Assembly: GCF_003597395.2 (NCBI RefSeq)
Contig: NC_133771.1
Span: 141,402,095-141,466,094 of the forward strand
DNA: 64,000 nucleotides
Source of the DNA: Chelonoidis abingdonii
Taxonomy: Eukaryota; Chordata; Testudines; Testudinidae
Reading direction: 5' to 3'
The notes beneath the pieces were generated by a model. The model had not been told where the DNA came from, ran no database searches, and worked only from the letters and a program-made list of their open reading frames with translations. This document shows, one piece after another, positions 1-10,119 of this stretch (its first letter is position 1; each line of letters opens with the position of its first letter). The position numbers and the translations under genes are program-made.

Positions 1-430
1 TAGTAGACTTTGGAAAATGTAAGGGAAAGGAAAAGGACATTCTAGTTATCCATCACTTTGCGGACATAGGGGACAGCACCTTCTGAGCCTGTGAAAGTTG
101 GATCCTCCGGCCTAGAGGGCTAGTGATGCTGGTAACTTGATGTAAGTGAGAAAACTTCTTAGGCAATGATGGCAACTTGTTAACATTTAAGTTTTAGTCA
201 TTAGAAAGCATGTTCTGTTTTTGTTTGTAAACAAATCTGTGTTTTTTATTATCGCGTAAGTCTCTGTTCTTTATTAATAAACTTATTCTTAGTTTTACTA
301 TAAGCCGTCTCGGTGCTGTTATTTAGTAAAGTGTATGTCCTCAGCTAACAGACTGGTGTGTGCTCTGTCTGTGTGGAGGCAGCAAGCTTAATAATTTCTG
401 TGAGTGCTCAGTAAGGACTAGACACTGCGG
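1..430 (+). mobile_element. LTR-like repeat remnant
   Basis: The segment contains a poly(A) signal in a typical LTR context (TTATTAATAAACTTATTC near 272-290) followed by CCGTCTCGGTGCTGTTATT, a layout I associate with turtle retroviral-type LTRs. The left edge is cut by the window and the right edge is not defined; no TG...CA ends or target duplication could be fixed. Confidence 0.4.
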
Positions 431-1422
431 AGAGGTGTGTCTGAAGAATTTGGGAATTGGGGTTCACTCCTTGTTATCTGAAGGGCAAGATATAGACTGT
501 CAGAATCTCAAGGAGTTTGCTGGTGAGATGTACTGATTGGTGTGGCAGGGAACTGGAGAGAGAGTCTAATTTCCAGCACATTTCACTCTTGCTGAGGCAG
601 AAAGATAACACAGTGGCTTATGGTTCTGGATTCCTGAGGAAAATGTCACAGTAAGAGACTGAGGTTTTTGGCATGGGATTGGAAAATGCATCTTCTCTTT
701 CATTCTCCTTGTGAGCTGGATTGGAAGAGACTATATTTTTTTGGCAGGACTTGAATTCCTAGTTCCACACTTGAGCAACCCTTGACAGCAACTAGCTTTC
801 ACTCAGCCTCCCACCCCTCTATTGACCACTGCATTCAGCAGTGATGAATAAGCATATTAGCTGAATTTGTCTGCTTAAATGATCAGAAGTACAACAGTTA
901 ACAATACTGACATTACATTTCCATCATTAGGATCATAGTTAACACTTAAGGAGAATGAGAGAGAGTTTATACCTTTCACAGTTGCCTGCTTGTAGACTAA
1001 GTCAGACATCACTGCATTGGTTACACTCAGTTCACATTTGGAAGGTTTTCTTCACAAAAATATATTATTGCCTACTCAAAGGAGTTACACTGGTGTAAAA
1101 CATTTATAGAATGGCAAGTCAGGCATGTAACATTTTTATTATGAAAGCTTAGATTCTGCGTTCATTTCTGTGGCTAGGGACAGATTCTGCAGCCAATTGC
1201 ATGGCTGTGCATTTGGCATGAAGTTTACAGTTGCACTAATGGTAAGCAAAAAGCTTGTTTAGGGGGTGGTGGGAAAGGAGGTTAAAGCTGGTTTTTTTAA
1301 ATAAGGTAATTTAGACACAAATATTTTCTGGTCTCATTTGGAAGCTAACTTACCCTGATGACAAGAACCAAAAATGTGGCATGCACTATAAAATAAATGA
1401 AAAAGTGAATGTTGGGATTGTT

Positions 1423-3005
1423 CATAGTTTCCAAGGTGAGGTGGGATCATTGTGTGATCTAGTCTGATTTTTTGTGTAACACAGGCCATAGAACTTCCCT
1501 GTAATAATTCCTAGAGCGTGTATATTAGAAAAACATCCAATCTGGATTTAAAAATTGTCAGTGATGGAGAACCTACCATGACCAATGTAAGTTGTCCCCA
1601 TGGTTACTTTCAATCTTCCTGCTTATTTCCAGTCTGAACGTGTTTAGCTTCAACTTCCAGCCACTGGATGGTGTTATACCTTTCTCTGCTAGACTGAAGA
1701 GTCCATTACAGAGGCGCTGACTCTGGGGGTGCTCCAGGTCTGGAGCATCCTGGGAAAAAAATTACTGGGTGCTTAGCACCCATTAGCAGCCAGCTCCTCC
1801 CCTCCTCCTGCCAGCGTCTCCCGTCCGCTGGAGGCCCCGCTGATCAATTTCTCCCCCTCCCCCCGTGCCTCCTCCATGCTGCGGAACGCCTGTTCAGTGG
1901 TGTGCAAGAGGCACTAGAGGGGCAGAGTGAGAGTGGGAGGTGGGGCTGGTGGGGGTTTGAGCACCCCCAGAGCCCAGTGGAAGCCAACACCTGTGGCCCG
2001 TTATTGAATATTTGTGCCACATGATGGTTGTGAGAGACTGTAATCATGACCTTCTCTTTAAGCTAAATAGATTAAGCTCCTTGAGTCTGTCTCTATAAGG
2101 CAAGCTTTTCTTTAATTATCCTCATGGCTATTTTCTCAATCCTGCCCAGTTCATCAACATCCTTCTTGAATTGTGGGCACCAGAAATGGACATAGTTATC
2201 CAGTGCCAAATACAGAGGTAAAATAACCTTTCTGCTCCTACTTGAGATTATCCTGTTCATGCATTCAAGGATTGCAGTGGCTTTTTTGGCCATACTGGCA
2301 TGCTGATTAGTCACCATGGTTGATTATTCATCATGACCCTGAAATGTTTTTCAGAGTCATTGCTTGCCGAGGTAGAATCTTCCATACTGTAAGTATAGCC
2401 TACATTCTTTGTTCCTGTGTACGTGTACACACACATTTAGCTGTATTAAAATGCATATTGTTTGCTTGGGTCATGAATAAAAATGTTAAATAGCATATGG
2501 CCAAAAACTGATCCCGGTGGGACTCCACTAGAAACTAGAAGATTCCCTGTTTACAATTACATTTTGAGACCTATCAGTATTTAGCCATTTAATGTGTGCC
2601 ATGTTCATTTTATCTTTTTATAGTTTCTAATCGAAATGTCATGCAGTATCAAGTCAAATGCCCTACAAAAGCCTAAGTATTAGTACATCAACAATATTAC
2701 CTTTATGAATCAAACCTGATATCTTTTTTTGTATGAGATTACAAGTTAGTTTGATATATCTGTTTTCCACAAACCTCCTTTAATTCTTCATTAATCAAGT
2801 CCCATATCAGCTGCTTCATTATCTTCTCTGTGATCGCTGACAGGACTATAATTACCTGGGTCATCCTGTTTAGCCTTTTTAAATATTGGCACAGCATTAG
2901 CTTTCCCCCAGGCTTCTAGAATTTCCCCCGTGTTTCAAGACTTATTTAAAATTAACATTAATCAATCAGCAAGTCCCTCAGCCAGCTCTTTCAATAGTCC
3001 TGGTG
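1423..3005 (-). mobile_element. CR1 LINE, 3' part, antisense
   Basis: The + strand begins with the antisense CR1 3'-end signature (TCATAGTTTCCAAGG, GATCTAGTCTGA, ACACAGGCCATAGAACTTCC) and continues back into the reverse transcriptase portion (GACTCCACTAGAAAC, TACAATTACATTTTGAGACC, TAATTACCTGGGTCATCC). It is 5'-truncated, as is usual for CR1, and broken by stops and small indels. A 287-bp hAT-type element is inserted at 1709-1995. The divergence suggests an old insertion; family recognition is from memory. Confidence 0.8.
1709..1995. mobile_element. Non-autonomous hAT element nested in CR1
   Basis: The ends are inverted repeats: left CAGAGGCGCTGACTC, and the reverse complement of the right end CACAGGTGTTGGCTTCC. 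Both arms then share CTCTGGGGGTGCTC. The left flank GTCCATTA (1701-1708) and right flank GCCCGTTA (1996-2003) agree at 6 of 8 bases, as expected for an aged 8-bp hAT target duplication. Removing the insert makes the surrounding CR1 text continuous. The core is GC-rich and has no transposase frame. Confidence 0.72.
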
Positions 3006-3299
3006 ACAGGACTATTGGACCGTATTTATTATTATCAATTTGCAGTTATTTAGCACCATTCATCTGCTTGCCACCCTGCAAGGGCTGTGGGAGCATTCCA
3101 GGGCTGTGTAGCTTCTTTTGATTCTTTTAACTTTTTCTTTGTTACTGTTACTTGCCCTGCTTTTTCCATTACTTGTTTGGACAGCATGCCAGCATGCTGT
3201 TTCAGCCATCTCACTGCCAAAGACAGTAGTTGCAAAATTTTTTGCTTTTTACTTATTACTATTTCTTAGAACCTCAGTATTCTACCATTGCTCTACATT

Positions 3300-4140
3300 A
3301 TGCCAGTCCGTGTTTCCCCACTCTCTTTTTTTAAATTCATAATGGACCCCCCTTACTTGCCAATCCAGGTGGGTCCAAGAGTTATTAAACTCCGTGGGGT
3401 ATCAAAGGGAGGGGATCAGGGGTCCCTTAGCTCAAAGTTTGCTGCCATGTTAGATTGCAGATTCTTACCACGGCAGGTCGCTTACTCACCAGTCAGACGT
3501 TTCGGGTCACCAGTTGTTGTCCAGATGCTACCGGTGTGGTGCTCTGCTTCTGCTCAAGTGGTATTACTAAGCTGCGTGGTGCTGTGTTCCTCTGTGTGCT
3601 GTTCTCAGCTTTTGTGGAATAGCTGGCACAGCAGACCCAAAAAGAACCCCCCGTACCACAGAGTCTAGTAAGATACGAAGGCACGATTCGCGCCAGGTTT
3701 ATGCCATATGGACACAGTTGCAGTTCCCCGTACATTACTTTAGTTTACCGGGCATATACGAGAAAGGCCCTCTTGGCAATGGACTCAGCTCAGTCAGTGT
3801 CGGGACTTTCCACTGCCCCCTCGGTCGGACAAAGACACGCCCCAGGCATGAATTCCTTATACACAGTACAAACAAGTTACACATCACTCCTGACATATTA
3901 AGGTGCAACCCTTCTTACGTGCAAGGTACAACCCCTCTACATAGTAATGGTCTGCCTCTACCTTGTACATGTTGGTTTGAAACAAAGCAACTCTATCCAT
4001 CATACTGCCCTTTTGCCCCTGTTCATTGGGATGGGTCAGTCTGTTCCTGTAATCTGTGTGGAATTACAAGTATGTTGAATGTTCTGCTATCTAGTGTTCG
4101 TACCTTTTTTAGGTACATTCTTCTTGCCAGCTTCTGTTGA
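3300..4140 (-). mobile_element. Endogenous retrovirus LTR and leader remnant, antisense
   Basis: Read on the - strand, an LTR-like region ends in ...GGACAACA and is followed after two bases by a primer-binding-like stretch TGGTGACCCGAAACG (+ coordinates about 3498-3512), partly resembling the complement of a tRNA-Trp 3' end. A leader-like segment continues toward 3300. The 5' edge of the LTR (high + coordinate) is not defined and no gag/pol frame is present. The region is more GC-rich than its surroundings and retains many CpGs, suggesting it is not ancient. Confidence 0.45.
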
Positions 4141-4914
4141 GCAGGGCCTGCCTCTGGCTCACAGCTTAACTGCTTTATGTTAGACAAGTCTGACCATTAC
4201 TTTATGTTCAGGACTTAGGCTCATACCAGGCCTCTTGATTTACTAAAGATTTCATATTCTCAACGGCCTACCTCTTACTACAGTTTTCCTTACCAATGTT
4301 TTTGAAAAAAATATAAACTAAGTAGTGGCTGGGAATTCCTTCTTCATCTCCTTCCTCTTTAACTGAGTAATTTGTTAACCAAATTTCTGAATCCTGGGTT
4401 TGAGAATTGTCTGACAGAAGCTTTCAATCATTGTTTGGCTTCACAGCAGCTCTGAAATTGGTCCCTGTGTTTTCTGTTTCTCTTGAAATTGTAAGCACTG
4501 CATTTTTTCTTTATTTGTTGATTATAATTTTGAGGCCTTGATTTATGAATTCATAAAACATCAAGGGCATATCTAAAATTATTGAATTAGGGTTGAGCTG
4601 TGTCTAGAGGAGACATTTGCACTGAACTGCATGTGAGAAATTACCATAGAAATCTTCTTTTAATTAAACGCTGAAAGCAAGTGCTGTGTTAATGCTAAAT
4701 TAAGGTTGTACAGCTTTTTTTTTTTGGGTCAGGAAATACACGTGTTAAGTTTCCTCCGCAATTGTTACTCAGCCACATAACAGATGTTCCTATTTTCTTG
4801 TTAACTGTACGCTTAATTATCTAATTTTATGTTTTTGAAGGTGTTTGTGTAAAAGACATGATGTGCAATTGCGCCCAAGTTTATGTTGCTGTAGAAACTT
4901 TCAAATTTTGTCAG

Positions 4915-5196
4915 GTATCAGAGGGGTAGCCGTTGTTAGTCTGAATCTGTTCAAATCAGCAGAGAATCCTGTGGCACCTCTATAGGACTAACAGACGTTC
5001 TTGGATCATGAGCTTTCGTGGGTGAATACCCACTTCGTCAGCATGAATTGTAGTGAAATTTCCAGGGGCAGGTATATATACGCTAGCAAGGCAAGCTAGA
5101 GATAACGAGGTTAGTTCAATCAGGGAGGATGAGGCCCTGTTCTAGCAGTTGAGGTGTGAAAACCAAGGGAGGAGAAACTGGTTCTGTAGTTGGCTT
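4915..5196 (-). mobile_element. Penelope-like or related retroelement 3' end, antisense
   Basis: Starts TATCAGAGGGGTAGCCG...GTTAGTCTG and contains CTGTGGCACCT, GAGCTTTCGTGGGTGAATAC and CCACTTCGTCAGCATG, a very common repeat of turtles and crocodilians. The fragment stops at about 5196, where a different GC-rich palindromic element begins. The class assignment (Penelope-like) is from memory and uncertain; that it is a high-copy repeat is much more certain. Confidence 0.6.
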
Positions 5197-5315
5197 TGGT
5201 AGCTCCGGGGTGATTTAAAGGCCCTGGGACTCCTAACCACAGCCGGAGCCCCAGGGCCTTTAAATGCCTCTTCTGGTTGAGGCCACGCCCCCACCCAGGA
5301 CTCTGGTGTACCGGT
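5197..5315. mobile_element. GATTTAAAGGCC-type palindromic element fragment
   Basis: Contains GGGTGATTTAAAGGCCCTGG and, in inverted orientation, CCAGGGCCTTTAAATG, then TGTACCGGTAAG. The same inverted TTTAAA/GGCC units and a GTACCGG module form the core of the element at 33836-34382, so this is a short member or solo piece of that family. Confidence 0.55.
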
Positions 5316-5490
5316 AAGTCCTTTCAGTTACTTTCATCCCTGAGTAAGTCTGAGCTGATGGGATTGTAGGGAGGAAGCAGCAGGGAAGCAAATGTCCAAT
5401 CAGTTTATTGGAATGTCCTGAGTCAAAACTGTGGAAATGTGGCCTGATCTGATATTACTGTTCAGCAGTCCCTGCTTCTTGCCTTTTCTC

Positions 5491-5822
5491 CTGCTGGCTT
5501 GCGTGTCCGTGGCCCTGTGGGCTGGTTCTTCCTTGGAATTTCTTTGTTTGAGCCCACATGGCTAGGAGTAGCAGGGGGGAAGGTGGTGCCTGGGTCTTAG
5601 TATCTCAAGTGTAGGGGGGAATCAATCCTGTGTAATTCTGGGAGTTCCCAGGGGAAGGAGTAATCCTGGCTGTGCTCCATATCCTCTTTGTGGTTTTGAA
5701 TCTCCTAAGGCTATTGCTTATGTTTGTCCCTGCTGGCTAAAGAGTCGGCGTAGCCCTTGGGGCTGGCTCTTCCTTCCCTGGAATTTCTTTCTACTGCAGG
5801 CTACATGGCTAGAGGTAAAAAG
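5491..5822. repeat. Diverged direct repeat, two copies
   Basis: Copies at about 5491-5579 and 5730-5822 share, in order, TGCTGGCT, GGGCTGG-TCTTCC, GGAATTTCTTT, and CACATGGCTAG/TACATGGCTAG. They are in the same orientation about 240 bases apart with indels. This looks like an old tandem duplication or two copies of an unassigned repeat. Confidence 0.5.
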
Positions 5823-6294
5823 GGATGCAGGGAAAGAGGATGAGTTCCTACCTGCTCCTGTTCTGTTTTGGTTGCAGACAGTGTTTTCTGTAAGATTTAA
5901 TTAACAAAATAACAACGTATCAATTTTAATTATGCTGGCTGTATAGTTGCAGTGGAAAAAATAGAAATTTGCATTGTTTCAAATAATTATTTGACATTTT
6001 CAGTATATTGGAGAATGCAGGAGGAATTTAGAGGCCTTAAAACTGGGGGAATATGTAACTTTTTCACACCTGCAGACATAGTGTTTCATGCCTTTAACAT
6101 AGTGTGGCATACCATGTTGTGGCAATTTGTTGGAGGACTTTTGGTTTGTGAGTGTTTCACTGATATAGTAACCAATAGTTCCTCTTGAAAACTGTACCCA
6201 GAATCACCAGGAAAGGAGCAGCCCCTGTGCTGGCCCAGCCTTTTATTACTAAAGCAACAGGAATGTATAAAAGGGTATGGGACTTAAGTAGACT

Positions 6295-6312
6295 CTGCTA
6301 AAATTTTAGCAG
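6295..6312. repeat. Perfect 18-bp palindrome
   Basis: CTGCTAAAATTTTAGCAG is its own reverse complement. It stands alone in AT-rich intron with no element boundaries around it. Confidence 0.8.
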
Positions 6313-6589
6313 TTGCTCCATGAGCACATTCATATGCAACTCCTCAATCAGTTATCTTTATGTATTTTTACGTGCTTTTTCTTTCTCAAACCAAGCAAAG
6401 GTATGAGTAAGTATTCAGACTATTTATTTATCTGCACAATTTCAACTTTCAAGCATCAGGTCTGCGTGCAGTAACCATGTCTTAAAATAATAATGTGAAG
6501 TATTTATTTTTCATCTTTTCCAAACTATATTAATTCCCCTCTTCCCATCTGGATGAACATATCTTCAGTTATGTCTATCTTAGGTACTT

Positions 6590-6765
6590 GCATGACCTTC
6601 AGAAATGTAATGAGTTCTTTATCTTCACAATACCTCCTTTATAAATAGGAAGCTGAGGCCTTACCCAAAGTCATTCAGGAAATCTGTAGTGGAAGAGGGA
6701 TTTGAACTGATATCTCCCAAGTTCTGGGTTTGTGCCCTAACCGCTGGACCAAATTTCTTCTCTAT
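6590..6765 (-). mobile_element. MIR / CORE-SINE copy, antisense
   Basis: On the - strand a tRNA-like head is visible, with an A-box region GTCCAGCGGTTAGGGC (+ 6735-6750) and a B-box-like AGTTCAAATCC (+ about 6700), followed by a SINE body with ACTTTGGGTAAGGCCTCAGC. This is the usual layout of the ancient MIR family shared by amniotes. It is heavily diverged and has no active promoter consensus. Confidence 0.65.
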
Positions 6766-8285
6766 GAACATTTGTCTTTGGGCTGAGGCTAAGAATAAAG
6801 CCAATAGGATTTTTTTTTCAGAAAGCTATGAGTAAATGAAATAGTGTGTTGTAATAAAAGATTGCAAACTTAGCTAGAGCCTTCACTTGCCTCTGAAGCT
6901 GTAATACTTTCCTGATTTATGTTTCTGACATTCCATGTCAGATGTGCTTGATGGAAGTTACAAAATATGAAGTAATATCCAGCAAGAGGAAAAAAAGGAA
7001 AACAAGGAAGGAAATGGGAAGAAACAGGAGGAAAAACAGGAAAAGATAGCAGATTTCTACCTTTTCGTTCTAAAGCATAACAAAAGCAGAGAGAATAATT
7101 AATCTTGTCTATGGGTTTCTGGGCACTCCCCATCTGTCAAATCTGTATCTCTAAAAGCATTATTAGATAAGATGGAATCATCTATAGTATTGTAGACTCT
7201 TTTTTTGTGTCTTTTATATTTAGAAAATGAGAGGCTGCTCAACTGAAAAATTACAGGACTTGGAAATGATATTGCTGCTGCAGAAGAGACAGTCAAGTCT
7301 ACACCAGCTTCTCAGCTAATAACTGTTATTAGAAATAAAGATTTTGGTGCAGTAATAGGTGCTCCGAGTAAACCCTTTCATGGTCCGCATGAAGGGCCTT
7401 GGAGCTTCTGATGTTGCTTAATGTGTTGCATGGAACTTGAGGATGTTCTGTCATATGGCTAAAATCATTTCTAGTTGTGTGGTGAACATCCATAGGGCAA
7501 CGAGTTGTTAAAGGAAAAACAGGATCCCCATCAAATATCATCAAACAATACTTGCCAAGAAAATTTGTTTATTTTGAACGTCTCTGCTGAGGTGGAGAAG
7601 AATATCAGGAAATGATGGGGGGAAAGTTCCATTATGGATTTTACTAAAACTTCTCTGAAGCTTTAGACACTACCATTTATTTAAGCTTTGAGAAAAGAAG
7701 AAACATTTAGAATCATCTAATTTGTCTGCATATGGAATGTTGGGTCTGTCCTGGGGGGTTCAGGAATATAGTTGGAGTGGACAAAAAATCTAATAGCAGC
7801 TTTGACAGTATGAATGGAATGTGGCAAGAAAATAGTAACTATTTTTCCCTATGGTTTTAGTTGGGACACAGTGGCCAGAGGGTAGGAAAAATGTGTATTA
7901 TGAGAATTAGAGAATACATATTTCATCTGACAGGGCTCACAGCCCTGATGAGATGTCAAAGACTATCATATCTAAAAGCAGAAATCAGATGAATTAAAGT
8001 TCATATGGCTTTATTACATTCTGCTTGGGAGTGAAGGGAGATAAGGAGTGTCAGAAATGTTGAGTCCTGATCATGTTGTGCATAGGTTTTATAGCTTCTT
8101 TCTGTGTACTGTATTTGTCAAATTTGATCTACCTGGTTTCTTGTATAGGGCCCATCTCTCTGGAATTTAACATTATATGCCCAGCATATATTGATCAATG
8201 CCGTTATAACAGTGCTGTTATAAGGCCCAAAGTATTTAAACATTCATATTTCTTTGTCATAGTAATAATGTGTATTATTTGCACC

Positions 8286-8328
8286 GTGTGTGTGTGTGTC
8301 TGTGTCTCTGTGTGTATATATATATATA
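8286..8328. repeat. (TG)n/(TA)n microsatellite
   Basis: A TG-rich run with TC interruptions is followed by TATATATATATATA. It borders the left edge of the tRNA-headed element that contains the N gap; a matching TA run lies on the other side at about 9564-9578. Confidence 0.85.
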
Positions 8329-8329
8329 A

Positions 8330-9564
8330 AAATTCAAAAAATTCCCCTCTCACCCCTATGGGTGGTATGTGTCTTCCTCAACCTCGGGTCCTCTACCAGA
8401 GGCCTGGGAGTTTGAGGGTTCTGCGCAGTATCTTAGCTGTTCCTAGCACTNNNNNNNNNNNNNNNNNNNNNNNNNNNNNNNNNNNNNNNNNNNNNNNNNN
8501 NNNNNNNNNNNNNNNNNNNNNNNNNNNNNNNNNNNNNNNNNNNNNNNNNNNNNNNNNNNNNNNNNNNNNNNNNNNNNNNNNNNNNNNNNNNNNNNNNNNN
8601 NNNNNNNNNNNNNNNNNNNNNNNNNNNNNNNNNNNNNNNNNNNNNNNNNNNNNNNNNNNNNNNNNNNNNNNNNNNNNNNNNNNNNNNNNNNNNNNNNNNN
8701 NNNNNNNNNNNNNNNNNNNNNNNNNNNNNNNNNNNNNNNNNNNNNNNNNNNNNNNNNNNNNNNNNNNNNNNNNNNNNNNNNNNNNNNNNNNNNNNNNNNN
8801 NNNNNNNNNNNNNNNNNNNNNNNNNNNNNNNNNNNNNNNNNNNNNNNNNNNNNNNNNNNNNNNNNNNNNNNNNNNNNNNNNNNNNNNNNNNNNNNNNNNN
8901 NNNNNNNNNNNNNNNNNNNNNNNNNNNNNNNNNNNNNNNNNNNNNNNNNNNNNNNNNNNNNNNNNNNNNNNNNNNNNNNNNNNNNNNNNNNNNNNNNNNN
9001 NNNNNNNNNNNNNNNNNNNNNNNNNNNNNNNNNNNNNNNNNNNNNNNNNNNNNNNNNNNNNNNNNNNNNNNNNNNNNNNNNNNNNNNNNNNNNNNNNNNN
9101 NNNNNNNNNNNNNNNNNNNNNNNNNNNNNNNNNNNNNNNNNNNNNNNNNNNNNNNNNNNNNNNNNNNNNNNNNNNNNNNNNNNNNNNNNNNNNNNNNNNN
9201 NNNNNNNNNNNNNNNNNNNNNNNNNNNNNNNNNNNNNNNNNNNNNNNNNNNNNNNNNNNNNNNNNNNNNNNNNNNNNNNNNNNNNNNNNNNNNNNNNNNN
9301 NNNNNNNNNNNNNNNNNNNNNNNNNNNNNNNNNNNNNNNNNNNNNNNNNNNNNNNNNNNNNNNNNNNNNNNNNNNNNNNNNNNNNNNNNNNNNNNNNNNN
9401 NNNNNNNNNNNNNNNNNNNAGCTGAAGCGTTAGGGGGTCTTTTGCCCAAGGACCCCTACTGGAAAGTTGGGTACCAACCGGGATTTGAACCCCGGTCTCT
9501 CGTATCAAAGGGCGGTCTCCCGTATCAAAGGGCGGCGCTCTTAACCACTACGCTATCCAGTCGC
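8330..9564 (-). mobile_element. tRNA-headed retroposon with LINE-like tail, interrupted by N gap
   Basis: On the - strand the right end starts GCGACTGGATAGCGTAGTGG with an A box (+ 9542-9555) and B box GGTTCAAATC (+ 9482-9491), giving a tRNA-derived Pol III promoter. A 20-base unit between them is duplicated (9493-9512 and 9513-9532, one mismatch), so it is not a functional tRNA gene. The body has CAGTAGGGGTCCTTGGGC on the same strand. The left end (- strand 3' part) reads in one frame as VLGTAKILRRTLKLPGLW then stop, which resembles a LINE ORF2 C-terminus, and ends in an AATTTTT(TA)n-type tail. Matching TA repeats flank it. The 969-N gap hides the middle. Confidence 0.5.
8451..9419. other. 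Assembly gap (969 Ns)
   Basis: A run of N of non-round length, so probably a size-estimated scaffold gap. It sits inside a repeat, which likely caused the break. Open frames reported across it would be meaningless. Confidence 0.99.
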
Positions 9565-9858
9565 TATATATATATATACAGAGAGAGGGAGACTGTATTA
9601 AGCACATAATATTAATAACAGTTAGCCCAAATTGGCCTATTTCTTTTATAATTCTGTTCATTTGTGCTAACTATGCCACAATACCCTGTATTAGCTGAAG
9701 TAAGCTTTTGCTTAAGTAGATAGAAAAACTGCCAGGAACAGTACATATGAATGTTTTCTCCTAGCAACAGATAGGGAGTTTCTTTCACAGGCCAGTATGG
9801 AAAGTCCCCAAGAAAAAGGACAAAATATGATTGTTCTACCTTGGTACAAACATAGGAA

Positions 9859-10119
9859 CAGAGGTGGCTCCAGGCACCAGCACGCCAAGCGCGTGCTTGG
9901 GGCAGCAAGCTGCAGGGGGTGCTCTGCTGGTTGCCGCAAGGGTGGCAGGCAGGCAGCCTTTGGTGGCTTGCCTGCGGAGGGTCCGCTTGTCTCACGGCTT
10001 TGGCGGAGCTCTCGCAGGCTGCGGCCAAATTCGCGGGACCGGGGACCTCCTGCAGGCAAGCCGCCGAAGGCAGCCTGCCTGCCGTGCTTGGGGCAGCAAA
10101 ATACCTAGAGCCACCCTTG
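9859..10119. mobile_element. Non-autonomous hAT element, GC-rich
   Basis: The left end CAGAGGTGGCTCCAGG and the reverse complement of the right end CAAGGGTGGCTCTAGG are matching terminal inverted repeats. The flanks CATAGGAA (9851-9858) and CATAGGAG (10120-10127) form an 8-bp target duplication with one mismatch. The 261-bp body is GC- and CpG-rich, with GCTTGGGGCAGCA near both ends and internal GGCAGGCAGGCAGCC / GGCAGCCTGCCTGCC inverted pieces. No transposase is encoded. Confidence 0.82.

Noticed and set aside
8073..9508. Open frames of 338-450 codons on both strands
   Set aside because: They are open only because they cross the 969-N gap; the real bases at the edges are repeat sequence.
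9478..9564. tRNA gene on the - strand
   Set aside because: A and B boxes are present, but a 20-bp internal duplication disrupts the anticodon arm spacing and the downstream text is SINE-like, so a tRNA-derived retroposon is the better call.
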